Part shown: one piece after another, positions 46,036 to 55,223 of the stretch
How positions within the stretch are numbered: position 1 is the stretch's first letter
Layout: each line of letters begins with the position of its first letter
Source: Pseudomonas entomophila
GTDB taxonomy: Bacteria > Pseudomonadota > Gammaproteobacteria > Pseudomonadales > Pseudomonadaceae
NCBI RefSeq assembly: GCF_013523125.1
Contig: NZ_JAAMQJ010000003.1
Location: 62,001-126,000, forward strand
Length of the DNA: 64,000 nt
Reading direction: 5' to 3'
Made by a program: the position numbers and the translations under genes
Notes under the pieces: generated by a model
Database searches by the model: none
Seen by the model: the letters and a program-made list of their open reading frames with translations, nothing else
What the model was told of the DNA's origin: nothing

Positions 46036-46572
46036 GTGGCCGCGCGTTACCTGACCTTTACCTTGATCCTGCTGGGCGTCGGCCTGTGCTTCGACGGCGC
46101 GCACATGCGTGGCGGTGCGCACATGCCTGCTGTGCAGATGCTGATCTACGGGCCCTGGGGGGTGCCGTTCGGACTGACCCAATGGTTCGCCAACCCGCTG
46201 TTCGCCCTGGCCATCCTGATCCATCGCCGTTACCGACGTCTGTCGTTGGGCTTTGGTCTTTGGGCGCTGTACCTGGCAGTCAACAGCTTCACCATCGAGC
46301 GCCTGCCCGACAATCAGAGCTACGCCTTCCATGACGTGACCCACCTGGGCCTGGGCTTCTACCTGTGGTCGAGTGCCATGGTCGTGTTCTGCCTGGGGCA
46401 GGGCTGGCAGGTCTGGACCGCGCGAGGCCGGCAGGACGTACCCGGCTGGTCCTGGCCAGACCTGGCGCTGCTGGTGGCGATCGCAGGGCTCATCTATGGG
46501 GCGACGCAGCTCGAGTCGCTGCGCTTCGACAGCGACCAGGTGCTCATGCCACCGGTGCAGACAGTGCTCTGA
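46036..46572 (+). CDS. Integral membrane protein, unknown function
   Basis: Protein of 178 residues with about five hydrophobic segments (4-20, 30-60, 67-85, 102-122, 140-160) and hardly any soluble domain. It starts with GTG 46036, with GGAG 8 nt ahead. I do not recognise the family. It may be cotranscribed with the YkgJ-type gene 78 bp upstream, and is convergent with mnmH. Confidence 0.7.
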   Translation: MAARYLTFTLILLGVGLCFDGAHMRGGAHMPAVQMLIYGPWGVPFGLTQWFANPLFALAILIHRRYRRLSLGFGLWALYLAVNSFTIERLPDNQSYAFHDVTHLGLGFYLWSSAMVVFCLGQGWQVWTARGRQDVPGWSWPDLALLVAIAGLIYGATQLESLRFDSDQVLMPPVQTVL

Positions 46573-46620
46573 CCGGCCTGCACGATCTGCATCACGTCGT
46601 GGCGCCCGACCTGCAGCCGT

Positions 46621-47736
46621 TCACTGCCTCGTCGTGTCGCGCGGCGCCCGCGCTTCCAGGTAGGCCTTGACCTGTACGGCGTCGCCGATGAACTCGATGC
46701 GCTCGGCCTTGGCCTCGCGCTGATAGGCGTACATCGGGTCGTAGTACTCATTGAGCAGGCCTTCGATCCAGCCCCGATGCGCCTCGACCGAACCGCTGCG
46801 CAACTGCTCGTCCAGCGCCTGTTGCAACAGGCCGGACAAGCGCTGGAAACGCTCGCCGCCAAGCCGCTTGTAGATACGCGCCATGCTCTGCTGCAGCCGT
46901 TCGGCGAACGCCGGCAGGCCCTGCTCAGGCCCATGCAGTGCGACGAACTCGGCGCTCAGGTCGATCACGTAGTCGCGCAGGATGCGCTCGACGCGGTTGT
47001 CGAAGCGGTCCTCCAGCCACACCAGGGGATAGTGCTGCATGCCCTGGTGCAGCTCGAGCGGCACGGTGCAACTGCCGACGATGCGGCCTTCGTCCTCGAG
47101 CACGAACTGGCCGATACCGCGGTCGCGCTTTCTGAGCACATCGATCGCCAGGGCGTTCTCGAAGTCGATCTGCGCCGGTTGCCCGGTGGCACGCTTGCCG
47201 AAGCTGGAGCCGCGGTGGTTGGCATGGCCTTCCAGGTCGATCACGTTGTCCAGCTGCGCCAGCACATCGGTCTTGCCGGTGCCGGTCAGACCGCCGATCA
47301 ACACGAAGTCGCACTGCGCCACGGCCTCGGCGGTGGTTTCCACCAGGAACGTGCGCAGAGCCTTGTAGCCCCCGGCGATGCGCGGGTAGTCGATGCCCGC
47401 TTCCTGCTTGAGCCACTGCTGGGCGATCTGCGAGCGCAGGCCGCCCCGGAAGCAATACAGGTAACCCTCGGGGTGGGCCTTGGCGAACTGCGCCCAGGCG
47501 TCCAGGCGCGCCTGCTTGATCTCGCCGCTGACCAGCTGGTGCCCCAGGGTGATGGCCGCCGCCTGGCCTTGCTGCTTGTAGCAGGTACCGACGCGCTGGC
47601 GCTCGCTGTCGGTCATCAAAGGCAGGTTGACCGTGCCAGGGAAGGCCCCTTTGGCGAATTCGATGGGCGCGCGCATGTCCATCATCGGCGCGCCTTGCAG
47701 GAACAGCGTGCGGAAATCCGTGCAGTCGTCGCGCAT
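46621..47736 (-). CDS. mnmH: tRNA 2-selenouridine synthase (MnmH/SelU)
   Basis: Replaces sulfur by selenium in 2-thiouridine at the wobble position of certain tRNAs, using selenophosphate. The 371 residues comprise a rhodanese domain with active Cys95 (YCFRGGLRS) and a P-loop domain with [11 protein letters not shown] 47736 overlaps the selD stop by one base (TGATG), so the two are translationally coupled; selenophosphate from SelD is its substrate. Confidence 0.95.
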   Translation of the reverse strand: MRDDCTDFRTLFLQGAPMMDMRAPIEFAKGAFPGTVNLPLMTDSERQRVGTCYKQQGQAAAITLGHQLVSGEIKQARLDAWAQFAKAHPEGYLYCFRGGLRSQIAQQWLKQEAGIDYPRIAGGYKALRTFLVETTAEAVAQCDFVLIGGLTGTGKTDVLAQLDNVIDLEGHANHRGSSFGKRATGQPAQIDFENALAIDVLRKRDRGIGQFVLEDEGRIVGSCTVPLELHQGMQHYPLVWLEDRFDNRVERILRDYVIDLSAEFVALHGPEQGLPAFAERLQQSMARIYKRLGGERFQRLSGLLQQALDEQLRSGSVEAHRGWIEGLLNEYYDPMYAYQREAKAERIEFIGDAVQVKAYLEARAPRDTTRQ

Positions 47737-48770
47737 CAGAGCACCTCGACTGCATGACGCTGTCGCTCGACCAGCTCGCCGATCGGCGCCAGGTCCAGCC
47801 CCAGTTCGGCCGCCACCGCGAGAAACTCGGTCTCGCCCTCGGGCGCGACTGCCACCAGCAAGCCGCCGCTGGTCTGCGGGTCGCACAGCAGGTGTTTCTG
47901 GTCGTCGCTGAGCGCGCCGAGCTTGTGCCCGTAGCTGGCGTGGTTACGCAGGGTGCCGCCCGGAATGCAGCCCTCCACCAGGTAGTGCTCGACGCTGGGC
48001 AGACGGGGCACCCGGTCGTAATGCAGGTGAGCGGTCAGGCCGCTGCCCTCGGCCAGTTCCACCAGGTGGCCCAGCAGGCCGAAGCCGGTGACGTCGGTCA
48101 TGGCCAGGACGCCGTCCAGCTTGCCGAAGCGGCTGCCTGGCGTGTTGAGCGTGCACATCCAGTCCCGCGCCAGGCCCTGATCCTGGGGGCGCAGCTTGGC
48201 CTTCTTCTCGGCGGTGGTGAGGATGCCGATGCCCAACGGCTTGGTCAGGTACAGCCGGCAGCCGGCGCGGGCGGTGTCGTTGCGCTTGAGGTGGCGCTTG
48301 CTGACCACCCCGGTGACCGCCAGGCCGAAGATCGGCTCGGGGGCGTCGATCGAGTGCCCCCCGGCCAGCGGGATGCCCGCTTCGGCGCACACGGCGCGCC
48401 CGCCGCGGATCACCTCGCGGGCGACTTCAGGCGCCAGCAGGTTGACCGGCCATCCCAGGATGGCGATCGCCATCAGCGGGTCGCCGCCCATGGCGTAGAT
48501 GTCGCTGATGGCATTGGTGGCGGCGATCCGGCCGAAGTCGTACGGATCGTCGACGATCGGCATGAAGAAATCGGTGGTCGAGACCACGCCGCGTTCATCG
48601 TCCAGGGCATAGACCGCGGCATCGTCGCGCGAGGCATTGCCGACCCACAGGTTGGGGTCCAGGGCCTGAGTGCCGCTCTCGGCAAGGATCACGTCCAGCA
48701 CCTGGGGGGAAATCTTGCAACCGCAGCCGGCACCGTGGCTGTACTGGGTCAGGCGAATCGGCTCGCTCAT
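47736..48770 (-). CDS. selD: Selenide, water dikinase
   Basis: Makes selenophosphate from selenide and ATP. The 344 residues begin with the catalytic loop SHGAGCGCK (Cys16 and Lys19, equal to Cys17/Lys20 of E. coli), so this is a Cys form. The AIR-synthase-like ATP-binding folds follow ([20 protein letters not shown] and [11 protein letters not shown]). ATG 48770 is the conserved start. It forms an operon with mnmH and is divergent from the ABC importer genes. Confidence 0.96.
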   Translation of the reverse strand: MSEPIRLTQYSHGAGCGCKISPQVLDVILAESGTQALDPNLWVGNASRDDAAVYALDDERGVVSTTDFFMPIVDDPYDFGRIAATNAISDIYAMGGDPLMAIAILGWPVNLLAPEVAREVIRGGRAVCAEAGIPLAGGHSIDAPEPIFGLAVTGVVSKRHLKRNDTARAGCRLYLTKPLGIGILTTAEKKAKLRPQDQGLARDWMCTLNTPGSRFGKLDGVLAMTDVTGFGLLGHLVELAEGSGLTAHLHYDRVPRLPSVEHYLVEGCIPGGTLRNHASYGHKLGALSDDQKHLLCDPQTSGGLLVAVAPEGETEFLAVAAELGLDLAPIGELVERQRHAVEVL

Positions 48771-48796
48771 ACGCACCTCTGAAGTTCTGATGTGCG

Positions 48797-48837
48797 ATTG
48801 TAGCAAAGCTGGCCTTTGCGCCCGTGGCTCTTATAAT
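48797..48837. promoter_or_regulatory. Possible divergent promoters selD / ABC importer
   Basis: TATAAT at 48832-48837 is a perfect plus-strand -10 for the importer operon, but its -35 is weak. On the minus strand TACAAT (48797-48802 as ATTGTA) could serve selD. Between them GCAAAG (48803) and CTTTGC (48814-48819) form a 6-bp dyad. Nearer the importer start a GC hairpin (AGGCCGC...GCGGCCT, 48944-48963) lies in the leader. Confidence 0.35.
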
Positions 48838-49004
48838 CAGCCGACACGCGGCGACGGGTGTCAATCGGTGACAGGGCCTCAGGCGCGGTGGTTTTTCCAT
48901 TACGGTCCGGGTTCTTCGGTCTTTCCGTCCAGTGTCATGCCAAGGCCGCGGGATCGCGGCCTGCGCCGCCTCTTTCGTTCGCTCATCCTCGATTCGGAGC
49001 TTTC

Positions 49005-49859
49005 ATGTTCAAACGTCCTCTCCTGCTGGCTGCAGGTTTCATGCTGGCGTGCAGCGCCGTGCTCGCCCAGGCTGCCGACACCCTGCGCGTCAGCGCCATC
49101 CCCGACGAGGCGCCGACCGAGCTGCTGCGCAAGTTCAAGCCGCTGGGTGACTACCTCGAACAGCAACTGGGCATGAAGGTGCAGTTCGTGCCGGTCAGCG
49201 ACTACCCCGCCGTGGTCGAGGCGCTGGCCACTGACCGCCTGGACATGGCCTGGCTAGGCGGCTTCACCTTCGTCCAGGTGCGCCAGAAGGACAAGACCGT
49301 GACGCCGCTGGTCCAACGGGAGCAGGATGCACGCTTCACCAGCACCTTCATCACCGCCAATCCCGACGTCCACAGCCTGGCCGACCTCAAGGGCAAGACC
49401 TTCGCCTTCGGCTCGATCTCCTCGACCTCGGGCAGCCTGATGCCGCGCTACTTCATGCTCAAGCACGACCACATCAAACCTGAGGGCTACTTCAGCCGCA
49501 TCGCCTACTCCGGCGCCCACGACGCCACTGCCGCCTGGGTGCAGGCCGGCAAGGTCGATGCCGGGGTGCTCAACTCCAGTGTCTGGGACAAGCTGGTCGC
49601 CTCGGGCAAGGTCGATATCGACAAGGTCAAGGTGTTCGCCACCACGCCGACCTACTTCGACTACAACTGGACCGTACGCGGCAGCCTGGACCCGGCCCTC
49701 AAGGACAAGATCAAGGCCGCCTTCCTCGCCCTCGACCCGGCCAAGCCGGAGCAGAAGGCGATCCTGGACCTGCAGGCGGCCAGCCGCTTCATCGAGACGC
49801 GCCCCGAGAACTACGACGGCATCGAGCAGGCCGCGCGTGCCGCCGAGTTGCTCAAGTGA
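49005..49859 (+). CDS. PhnD-like periplasmic binding protein of an ABC importer
   Basis: Secreted substrate-binding protein of 284 residues: signal peptide (cut after LAQAA), then the PhnD-type fold with DYLEQQLGMKVQFVPVSDYPAVVEAL and DMAWLGGFTFVQ. The family binds phosphonate, phosphite or related oxyanions; annotation as phosphonate is by similarity only. It begins a four-gene operon with a coupled ATPase (4-nt overlap, GTGA). No C-P lyase or phosphonatase gene is nearby, so the substrate is open. Confidence 0.87.
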   Translation: MFKRPLLLAAGFMLACSAVLAQAADTLRVSAIPDEAPTELLRKFKPLGDYLEQQLGMKVQFVPVSDYPAVVEALATDRLDMAWLGGFTFVQVRQKDKTVTPLVQREQDARFTSTFITANPDVHSLADLKGKTFAFGSISSTSGSLMPRYFMLKHDHIKPEGYFSRIAYSGAHDATAAWVQAGKVDAGVLNSSVWDKLVASGKVDIDKVKVFATTPTYFDYNWTVRGSLDPALKDKIKAAFLALDPAKPEQKAILDLQAASRFIETRPENYDGIEQAARAAELLK

Positions 49860-50650
49860 GCATCCACCTGCGCGGGGCCGGCCTGCGCCATGGCCAGGTC
49901 GAAGCCCTGCGCGGCGTGGAACTGCGCATCGAAGCGGGGGAGCGGGTCGCCATCATTGGCCCGTCCGGTGCAGGCAAGTCCAGCCTGCTGCACGCGATGG
50001 GCAGCGCCACGCGCTTGAGCGCAGGTCAGGTGGAGGTGCTGGGTGAAAACCCCTGGGCCTTGTCCAGCCGTGCCCGGCAACGGCTGCGCGCGCGCATCGG
50101 GCTGGTGCACCAGGCACCGCCGTTGCCGCCGCGCCAGCGGGTGGTCACGGCCGTCCTGGCTGGACGCCTGGGGCAATGGAGCAGCCTGCGTGGCCTGCTC
50201 AGCCTGCTGTACCCCACCGATGTCCCCGGCGCCCGCCAGGCGCTCGCCGAGCTGGGCCTGGCCGACAAGCTGTTCGTCCAGTGCGGCCAGCTGTCGGGCG
50301 GGCAGTTGCAGCGCGTGGGCATCGCCCGCGCCTTGTATCAACGCCCGGCGCTGTTACTGGCCGACGAGCCGGTCTCGGCCATGGATCCGGTGCTGGCCAC
50401 CCACAGCCTGGCGCTGCTCAATCGGCAAGCCGAGGCTCACGGCATGACCTTGGTCGCCAGCCTGCATGCGGTCGACCTGGCCGTGGCGCATTTTCCGCGC
50501 ATCGTCGGTATCCGCGCCGGGCAGGTAGCGTTCGACTGCCCGGCCGGCGCCGTCACCGATGCGTTGCTGGAAGGGTTGTACGCCAATGAACAGCTGACCT
50601 CGCCGCTGCGTTCGGGCCCCACGCCAGGCGTGCAGATGCCACGATGCTGA
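49856..50650 (+). CDS. PhnC-like ABC importer ATPase
   Basis: ATP-binding subunit of 264 residues with Walker A GPSGAGKS, Q-loop VHQ, signature LSGGQ and Walker B LLLADEP followed by the SLH switch. The start is GTG 49856, overlapping the stop of the binding-protein gene (GTGA). It overlaps the first permease gene by 7 nt. It powers uptake through the two following permeases. Confidence 0.92.
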   Translation: MSIHLRGAGLRHGQVEALRGVELRIEAGERVAIIGPSGAGKSSLLHAMGSATRLSAGQVEVLGENPWALSSRARQRLRARIGLVHQAPPLPPRQRVVTAVLAGRLGQWSSLRGLLSLLYPTDVPGARQALAELGLADKLFVQCGQLSGGQLQRVGIARALYQRPALLLADEPVSAMDPVLATHSLALLNRQAEAHGMTLVASLHAVDLAVAHFPRIVGIRAGQVAFDCPAGAVTDALLEGLYANEQLTSPLRSGPTPGVQMPRC

Positions 50651-51471
50651 CGGCCAACCCGCGTGATCCCGCGGCATTGCCGCGCCTGTTGCTGATAGCG
50701 GTGGCCCTGCTGGTGCTATGGCCCGGGGTGCACCTGAGCGAGTTGAACCCGGCCGTGTTGTGGCAGGCCGACAACCGTCAGCAGATGGCCGTATTCGTCG
50801 GCGCCTTCTGGCCACCGGCCCATGATTCGGAGTTCCTGACGCTGTTGCTCGACGCCACCGTGCAGACACTGGCCGTCGCCACGGCCGGGCTGTGCCTGGC
50901 GCTGGTGCCGGCCATTCCCGCCAGCCTGCTGGCCAGCCGTGCCCTGTCGTTGAGCGCGGCCTCCCGCGGCGGCCGGCCCATGTTGTTGGCGCAGCTGGCA
51001 CGCTGGCCAGTGCGCGGGCTGCTGATCTTCCTGCGCAGCGTGCCGGAGATCGTCTGGGCGCTGTTGTTCGTGCGCGCCGTAGGGCTGGGGCCGACGGCCG
51101 GGGTGCTGGCCATCGCCATCACCTACAGCGGCATGCTCGGCAAGGTCTACGCCGAAATCTTCGAGTCGGTCGACCAGCGCCCGGCCCATGCCCTGCTGCA
51201 GGCAGGCAGCGGCCGCCTGGTCGCCTTCTGCTACGGCATCCTGCCCAGCGCCATGGCCGAGCTGGTGTCCTACACGGTCTATCGCTGGGAATGCGCGGTG
51301 CGCGCCTCAGTGGTCATGGGCTTCGTCGGTGCCGGTGGACTGGGCCAGCAGATCGACCTGTCGATGCGCATGTTCGACGGTGCGCAGGTGGCCAGCATGC
51401 TGTTGGCGTTCCTCGTGCTGGTGATGCTGGCCGACGGCTTGAGCCGGTTGCTGCGTCGGAGGCTGACATGA
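50644..51471 (+). CDS. PhnE-like ABC importer permease (first)
   Basis: Inner-membrane permease of 275 residues with about six helices and the binding-protein-dependent transport motif FLRSVPEIVWALLFV plus the EAA-type loop. It closely resembles the next gene product (RAIPELVWAALTVL, FCYG, GFVGAGGLGQ in both), so the two are a tandem duplicate pair forming a heterodimeric channel. Confidence 0.92.
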   Translation: MLTANPRDPAALPRLLLIAVALLVLWPGVHLSELNPAVLWQADNRQQMAVFVGAFWPPAHDSEFLTLLLDATVQTLAVATAGLCLALVPAIPASLLASRALSLSAASRGGRPMLLAQLARWPVRGLLIFLRSVPEIVWALLFVRAVGLGPTAGVLAIAITYSGMLGKVYAEIFESVDQRPAHALLQAGSGRLVAFCYGILPSAMAELVSYTVYRWECAVRASVVMGFVGAGGLGQQIDLSMRMFDGAQVASMLLAFLVLVMLADGLSRLLRRRLT

Positions 51472-52235
51472 GCCGGGTGATCAATGGGCTGCTGCTGGTG
51501 GCGATCCTGGCCGCGATGCTGGCGTCGTTCGGCTATCTGGGCCTGGACCTGCCGGCGCTGATCGGCGACGGGGGCCTGGGCCAGATGGCCGATTACGCGG
51601 GGCGCTTTGCCCACCCGGACCTTTCGGCCGCCGCACTGCGCGCTGTCGCCCACGGCGCCTTGGAGACCTTGGCCATGTCCGGGCTCGGCACGCTGCTGGC
51701 CGTGATCATCGGCGTGCTGCTGGCGCTGCCGGCGGCGGGACGCTTCGGTTGGCCCCTGCAGGGCGCGGCGCGCCTGCTGCTCAACGCCTTGCGCGCCATC
51801 CCCGAACTGGTCTGGGCGGCGTTGACCGTGCTGGCGGCCGGGTTGGGACCGAATGCCGGCACCCTGGCCCTGGCGCTGCACACGGCGGGCGTGCTCGGGC
51901 GGCTGTTCGCCGAGTCGCTGGAGAACGCCCCGGTCGAGCCGGCCCGGGCCATTCGCCAGCAGGGCGGTGGGCAGCTCGTGGCGTTCTGCTATGGCACCTT
52001 GCCCAACCTCTGGCCGCAATGGCTGGCCTACAGCCTGTACCGCTGGGAGAACAACATCCGCATGGCCAGCGTGCTGGGCTTCGTCGGTGCCGGTGGGCTG
52101 GGGCAGATGCTCTACACCACCTTGAGCCTGTTCCAGGAAGCCCAGGCCAGCACGGTGATCCTGGCCATGCTGGCGCTGGTGGTGCTGGTCGATGCCTTCA
52201 GTGGCTGGTTGCGTCAGCGGTACGTTCGGGCGTGA
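51468..52235 (+). CDS. PhnE-like ABC importer permease (second)
   Basis: Second permease, 255 residues, about six helices, with ALRAIPELVWAAL and VLGFVGAGGLGQ. Coupled to the first permease by ATGA. Its last 38 bp overlap the end of the convergent bestrophin gene. Confidence 0.92.
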   Translation: MSRVINGLLLVAILAAMLASFGYLGLDLPALIGDGGLGQMADYAGRFAHPDLSAAALRAVAHGALETLAMSGLGTLLAVIIGVLLALPAAGRFGWPLQGAARLLLNALRAIPELVWAALTVLAAGLGPNAGTLALALHTAGVLGRLFAESLENAPVEPARAIRQQGGGQLVAFCYGTLPNLWPQWLAYSLYRWENNIRMASVLGFVGAGGLGQMLYTTLSLFQEAQASTVILAMLALVVLVDAFSGWLRQRYVRA

Positions 52236-53136
52236 GGACCGGCGCCTGCTCCGCCATGTCCACGTGCTGGGCTTCGCGCTGCATCGATTCGAGGTTGCGC
52301 TCGATGGTCTCGCAGATGGTGTCCATCGGGATCTGATGCTCGCTGGCGCGGAATGGACTCTGCAGGTCGGTGCCGATCCGCTCGATGGCCAGCAGCATGA
52401 AGCCCACCACCGTGGAGGCCAGCGGCGTGAACCAACCCAGGGACTCCACCAGGCCGACCGGCACGATCAGGCAGAACAGGCTGATGAACAGCCGTGGGAA
52501 GTACACGTACGGGTAGGGCAGGGGCGTGTTGGCGATGCGCTCCATGCCACCCTGGGCATTGGACAGGTCGACCAGCGTCGACTCCAGGCGCGCCAGGCGA
52601 ATACTGTCCACCCGGCCTGCCTGGTACTCCTTGGCCAGTAGCGTGGCCGAGCCGCTGAGAATGTCGTTGGCAAAGTTGTTCGAGCTGTTGCGGCGATCGA
52701 ATTCCGCGGGCGGAATGAAGGCCACCAGTTCAGGGGGGCAGGGCTCGCGACGCAGGTGCGCGGCCAGACAGTTGACGTAGGCCACGTGCCGACGCAGCAG
52801 GGTCGCCTTGACCGGGTTGGTGCCGTCTGCGTCGTTGTCGATCAGCGTCAGCACCTGGCGCGCGAAACTGCGCGAGCTGTTCACCAGGGCGCCCCACAGC
52901 GTGCGCGCTTCCCACCAGCGGTTGTAGGCGCTGCTGTTGCGAAAGCTGACCAGCACCACCAGGGCCGAGCCGAGCAGCGTCAGCGGAATCAGCGGCAGGG
53001 AGAACTTGCTGTCGAAGAACAGCATGAAGTCGATGGTGACCAGGATGTCCCAGATCAGCAGCCAGAACAGCGACCAGCCGATGTAGCCGATCGTCTTCAC
53101 CACCAGGCGGTACTTGTGGATCAGCATGTCTTTCAC
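52198..53136 (-). CDS. Bestrophin-family membrane protein
   Basis: Membrane protein of 312 residues of the bacterial bestrophin (former UPF0187) family, which forms pentameric ion channels; ion preference is not readable. Motifs seen: SSAYNRWWEARTLWGALVNSSR and the second membrane region near 220-260 (LPYPYVYFPRLF, LIVPVGLVESLGW). The start is GTG 53136 or ATG 53127; neither has a strong ribosome-binding site. It is tail to tail with the ABC permease (38 bp overlap). Confidence 0.88.
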   Translation of the reverse strand: MKDMLIHKYRLVVKTIGYIGWSLFWLLIWDILVTIDFMLFFDSKFSLPLIPLTLLGSALVVLVSFRNSSAYNRWWEARTLWGALVNSSRSFARQVLTLIDNDADGTNPVKATLLRRHVAYVNCLAAHLRREPCPPELVAFIPPAEFDRRNSSNNFANDILSGSATLLAKEYQAGRVDSIRLARLESTLVDLSNAQGGMERIANTPLPYPYVYFPRLFISLFCLIVPVGLVESLGWFTPLASTVVGFMLLAIERIGTDLQSPFRASEHQIPMDTICETIERNLESMQREAQHVDMAEQAPVLTPERTADATSH

Positions 53137-53411
53137 AGGAAATGTCTCGCGCAGCGTCGGATCAGCTTCGGACGTTGCCGAGAGGACAAGGTTCGCGCCA
53201 TACCGACGTGCGGCGCGTGCTAGACGGCCTGCTCGCTGAATGTTGGGGTGAAGGGCGCCATGCCTGGCGAAGGCTTCCGGCGTCCCTCGTCCGGGAGGTT
53301 TGAACTCCGCATTTCAATGGTGGCACAATAATGTTACCGCCGAGCCGCAAGCCTGCCTTGCCGACTGTCCGGTGCAGTAGCCATGGACAGCTCACAATTC
53401 GGTGAACCTCG

Positions 53412-54476
53412 ATGAACGAACGAACAGGCAAGGGCCTTTCCTTTGTCAAACGCATGTACGTGCCCCGCGCCCTCGGCACGGGGCTGGGGTTCTTCTGCGT
53501 GATGATTGGCCTGTTGCCGCAACAGCCCGCGCCGTGGCTATGGGGGCTGTTGCTGGCCCACGGCTTCCTCTGGCCACACCTGGCCTACCAGCTGGCGCGT
53601 CGCTCCACCCAGCCGTTTCGCGCCGAGCAGCGCAACCTGGTCTGCGACGGCCTGCTCGGCGGCTGCTGGGCCGGCGCCATGGGCCTGAACCCGTTGCCGA
53701 GCGTGATCATCCTGTCGATGATCGCCATGGACAAGATCGCGGCCGGTGGCGTACACATGCTGGTCAAGGTGCTGCTGGCGCAGGGCGTGGGCATCGCGAC
53801 GGTCCTGTGGCTCTATGCGCCGCCGCTGTTCCCGGAGACCACCCAGCAGCAGATGCTCGCCTGCCTACCGATCCTGCTGATCTACCCGATGGCGGTCGGC
53901 CTGGTCTGCTACCGCATCACCACCCAGCTCAGCGCACACAAGCGCACCCTGACGCACTTGAGCAAGACCGACAGCCTGACCGGGCTGATCAACCATGGCG
54001 CCTGGAAAGCGCTGTTGCGCCTGGAATTCCAACGCTGTCGCGACGCAGCCCACGTCAACACCCTGGCCCTGATCGACATCGACCATTTCAAGACGGTCAA
54101 TGACCGCTACGGGCACCTGGTGGGCGATGAAGTGCTCAAGGTCATCAGCACCGCGCTCACCGGACAGCTGCGCAAGAGCGACCCGGCCGCCCGCTATGGC
54201 GGTGACGAGTTCTGCGTGATGCTGCCCGACGTGACGCCCCGCGACGCCATCGAGGTGCTCGAGCGCCTGCGCCAGGCCGTCGAAGCCTGGCAAGACCCGC
54301 AGCTGCCCGGCCTGCGCCTGAGCCTGAGCATCGGTGTCGCGCCGTTCGACCCCCGCCTGAGCAGCGCCGACGCCTGGCTGCACGCTGCGGACATGGCGCT
54401 GTACGAGGCCAAGGACGCTGGACGTAATCGGATCGTGATGACGGCCCCGGGGCAGCCGCAGCAGGCGGCGGGTTGA
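53412..54476 (+). CDS. Diguanylate cyclase with MASE2 membrane sensor
   Basis: Makes the second messenger c-di-GMP. The protein of 354 residues has an N-terminal MASE2-type membrane region of about six hydrophobic helices (14-170, beginning VKRMYVPRALGTGLGF) and a C-terminal GGDEF domain with intact catalytic motif GGDEF (263-267). The inhibitory I-site RKSD (254-257) sits exactly five residues upstream, so product inhibition is expected. It is like E. coli DgcC (AdrA). The ATG has a weak ribosome-binding site. It is monocistronic. Confidence 0.93.
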   Translation: MNERTGKGLSFVKRMYVPRALGTGLGFFCVMIGLLPQQPAPWLWGLLLAHGFLWPHLAYQLARRSTQPFRAEQRNLVCDGLLGGCWAGAMGLNPLPSVIILSMIAMDKIAAGGVHMLVKVLLAQGVGIATVLWLYAPPLFPETTQQQMLACLPILLIYPMAVGLVCYRITTQLSAHKRTLTHLSKTDSLTGLINHGAWKALLRLEFQRCRDAAHVNTLALIDIDHFKTVNDRYGHLVGDEVLKVISTALTGQLRKSDPAARYGGDEFCVMLPDVTPRDAIEVLERLRQAVEAWQDPQLPGLRLSLSIGVAPFDPRLSSADAWLHAADMALYEAKDAGRNRIVMTAPGQPQQAAG

Positions 54477-54490
54477 GCGCGGCCTGAGCG

Positions 54491-54617
54491 GCGAGTGGCA
54501 AGTTGCAAGCTGCAAGTGGCAAGCCGCAAGCTGTCAGCGAAAACTGCTAGCTTGTAGCTTGTAGCTTGTAGCTTGTAGCTTGTAGCTTGCAGCTTGCAGC
54601 TTGCAGCTTGCAGCTCG
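54491..54617. repeat. Heptamer tandem-repeat element with inverted arms
   Basis: The left arm has degenerate 7-nt units (GCGAGTG, GCAAGTT, GCAAGCT, GCAAGTG, GCAAGCC, GCAAGCT; 54491-54532). After a ~15-nt spacer, the right arm holds six perfect TAGCTTG units (54548-54589), three CAGCTTG (54590-54610) and one CAGCTCG (54611-54617). The arms are roughly reverse complementary, so a ~45-bp hairpin can form. It lies between two co-oriented genes; the same unit occurs at 45349-45474. Confidence 0.8.
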
Positions 54618-54640
54618 CCCCGCCATTGGAGACCGTCGCG

Positions 54641-55123
54641 ATGCCCGTGCCCGAACGACGACCGACCCCCGCGCCCCTGCTTCGACCCGGTGAAACCGTC
54701 GTGCTGTACGACGGGGTCTGCAACCTCTGCAACGGTGTCGTGCGGTTCCTGCTGCGCAACGATCCCCAGGCACGCCTGCGCCTGGCCACCGTGCAGTCAC
54801 CCGAGGGTCAGTCATTGCTGGCCTGGGCTGGGCTGCCCCAACAGCATTTCAATACCGTGGCCGTCATTCGCGACGATCAGGTCTGGGTGCGCTCCGATGC
54901 GTTCTTCGAACTCGTCCCGCAGTTGTCCAGGCGCTGGCATTGGCTGAGGGTGTTTCAGTGCGTGCCCAAGGCCGTGCGCGATGCGGTCTATGACCTCGTG
55001 GCGCGACACCGTTACCGCTGGTTTGGCCGGCACGAGCGCTGCCAGGTGCCGGACGCACGGGATCAAGAGCGCTTTCTGAGTGCCGACAGGCAAGCACCCG
55101 CGGGCAGGCGAGTCCCTGACTGA
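54641..55123 (+). CDS. DCC family thiol-disulfide oxidoreductase (DUF393)
   Basis: Protein of 160 residues with the thioredoxin-like DCC signature YDGVCNLC (Cys27, Cys30) near the N-terminus and FRFVPLQ-like downstream strands (LRLATVQSPEG). Family members are named predicted thiol-disulfide oxidoreductases; the partner and substrate are unknown. ATG 54641 was chosen because GGAGA lies upstream; the frame continues upstream into the heptamer repeats, which are not coding. Confidence 0.85.
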   Translation: MPVPERRPTPAPLLRPGETVVLYDGVCNLCNGVVRFLLRNDPQARLRLATVQSPEGQSLLAWAGLPQQHFNTVAVIRDDQVWVRSDAFFELVPQLSRRWHWLRVFQCVPKAVRDAVYDLVARHRYRWFGRHERCQVPDARDQERFLSADRQAPAGRRVPD

Positions 55124-55223
55124 AGCGTGCCGCCGCGTGCGGATACAGGACAAGCCAGACCAGGCCGTTTAGTATCGACACCCTGCCGTCGGGCAGGGAA
55201 CGCTGAGCCGAAGAGATCGATAC

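Noticed and set aside
54534..54815. Open frame across the heptamer repeats encoding a SYKLQA-like peptide repeat
   Set aside because: The peptide periodicity only reflects the 7-nt DNA repeat (21 nt = 7 codons); no start signal and it overlaps the DCC gene antisense.
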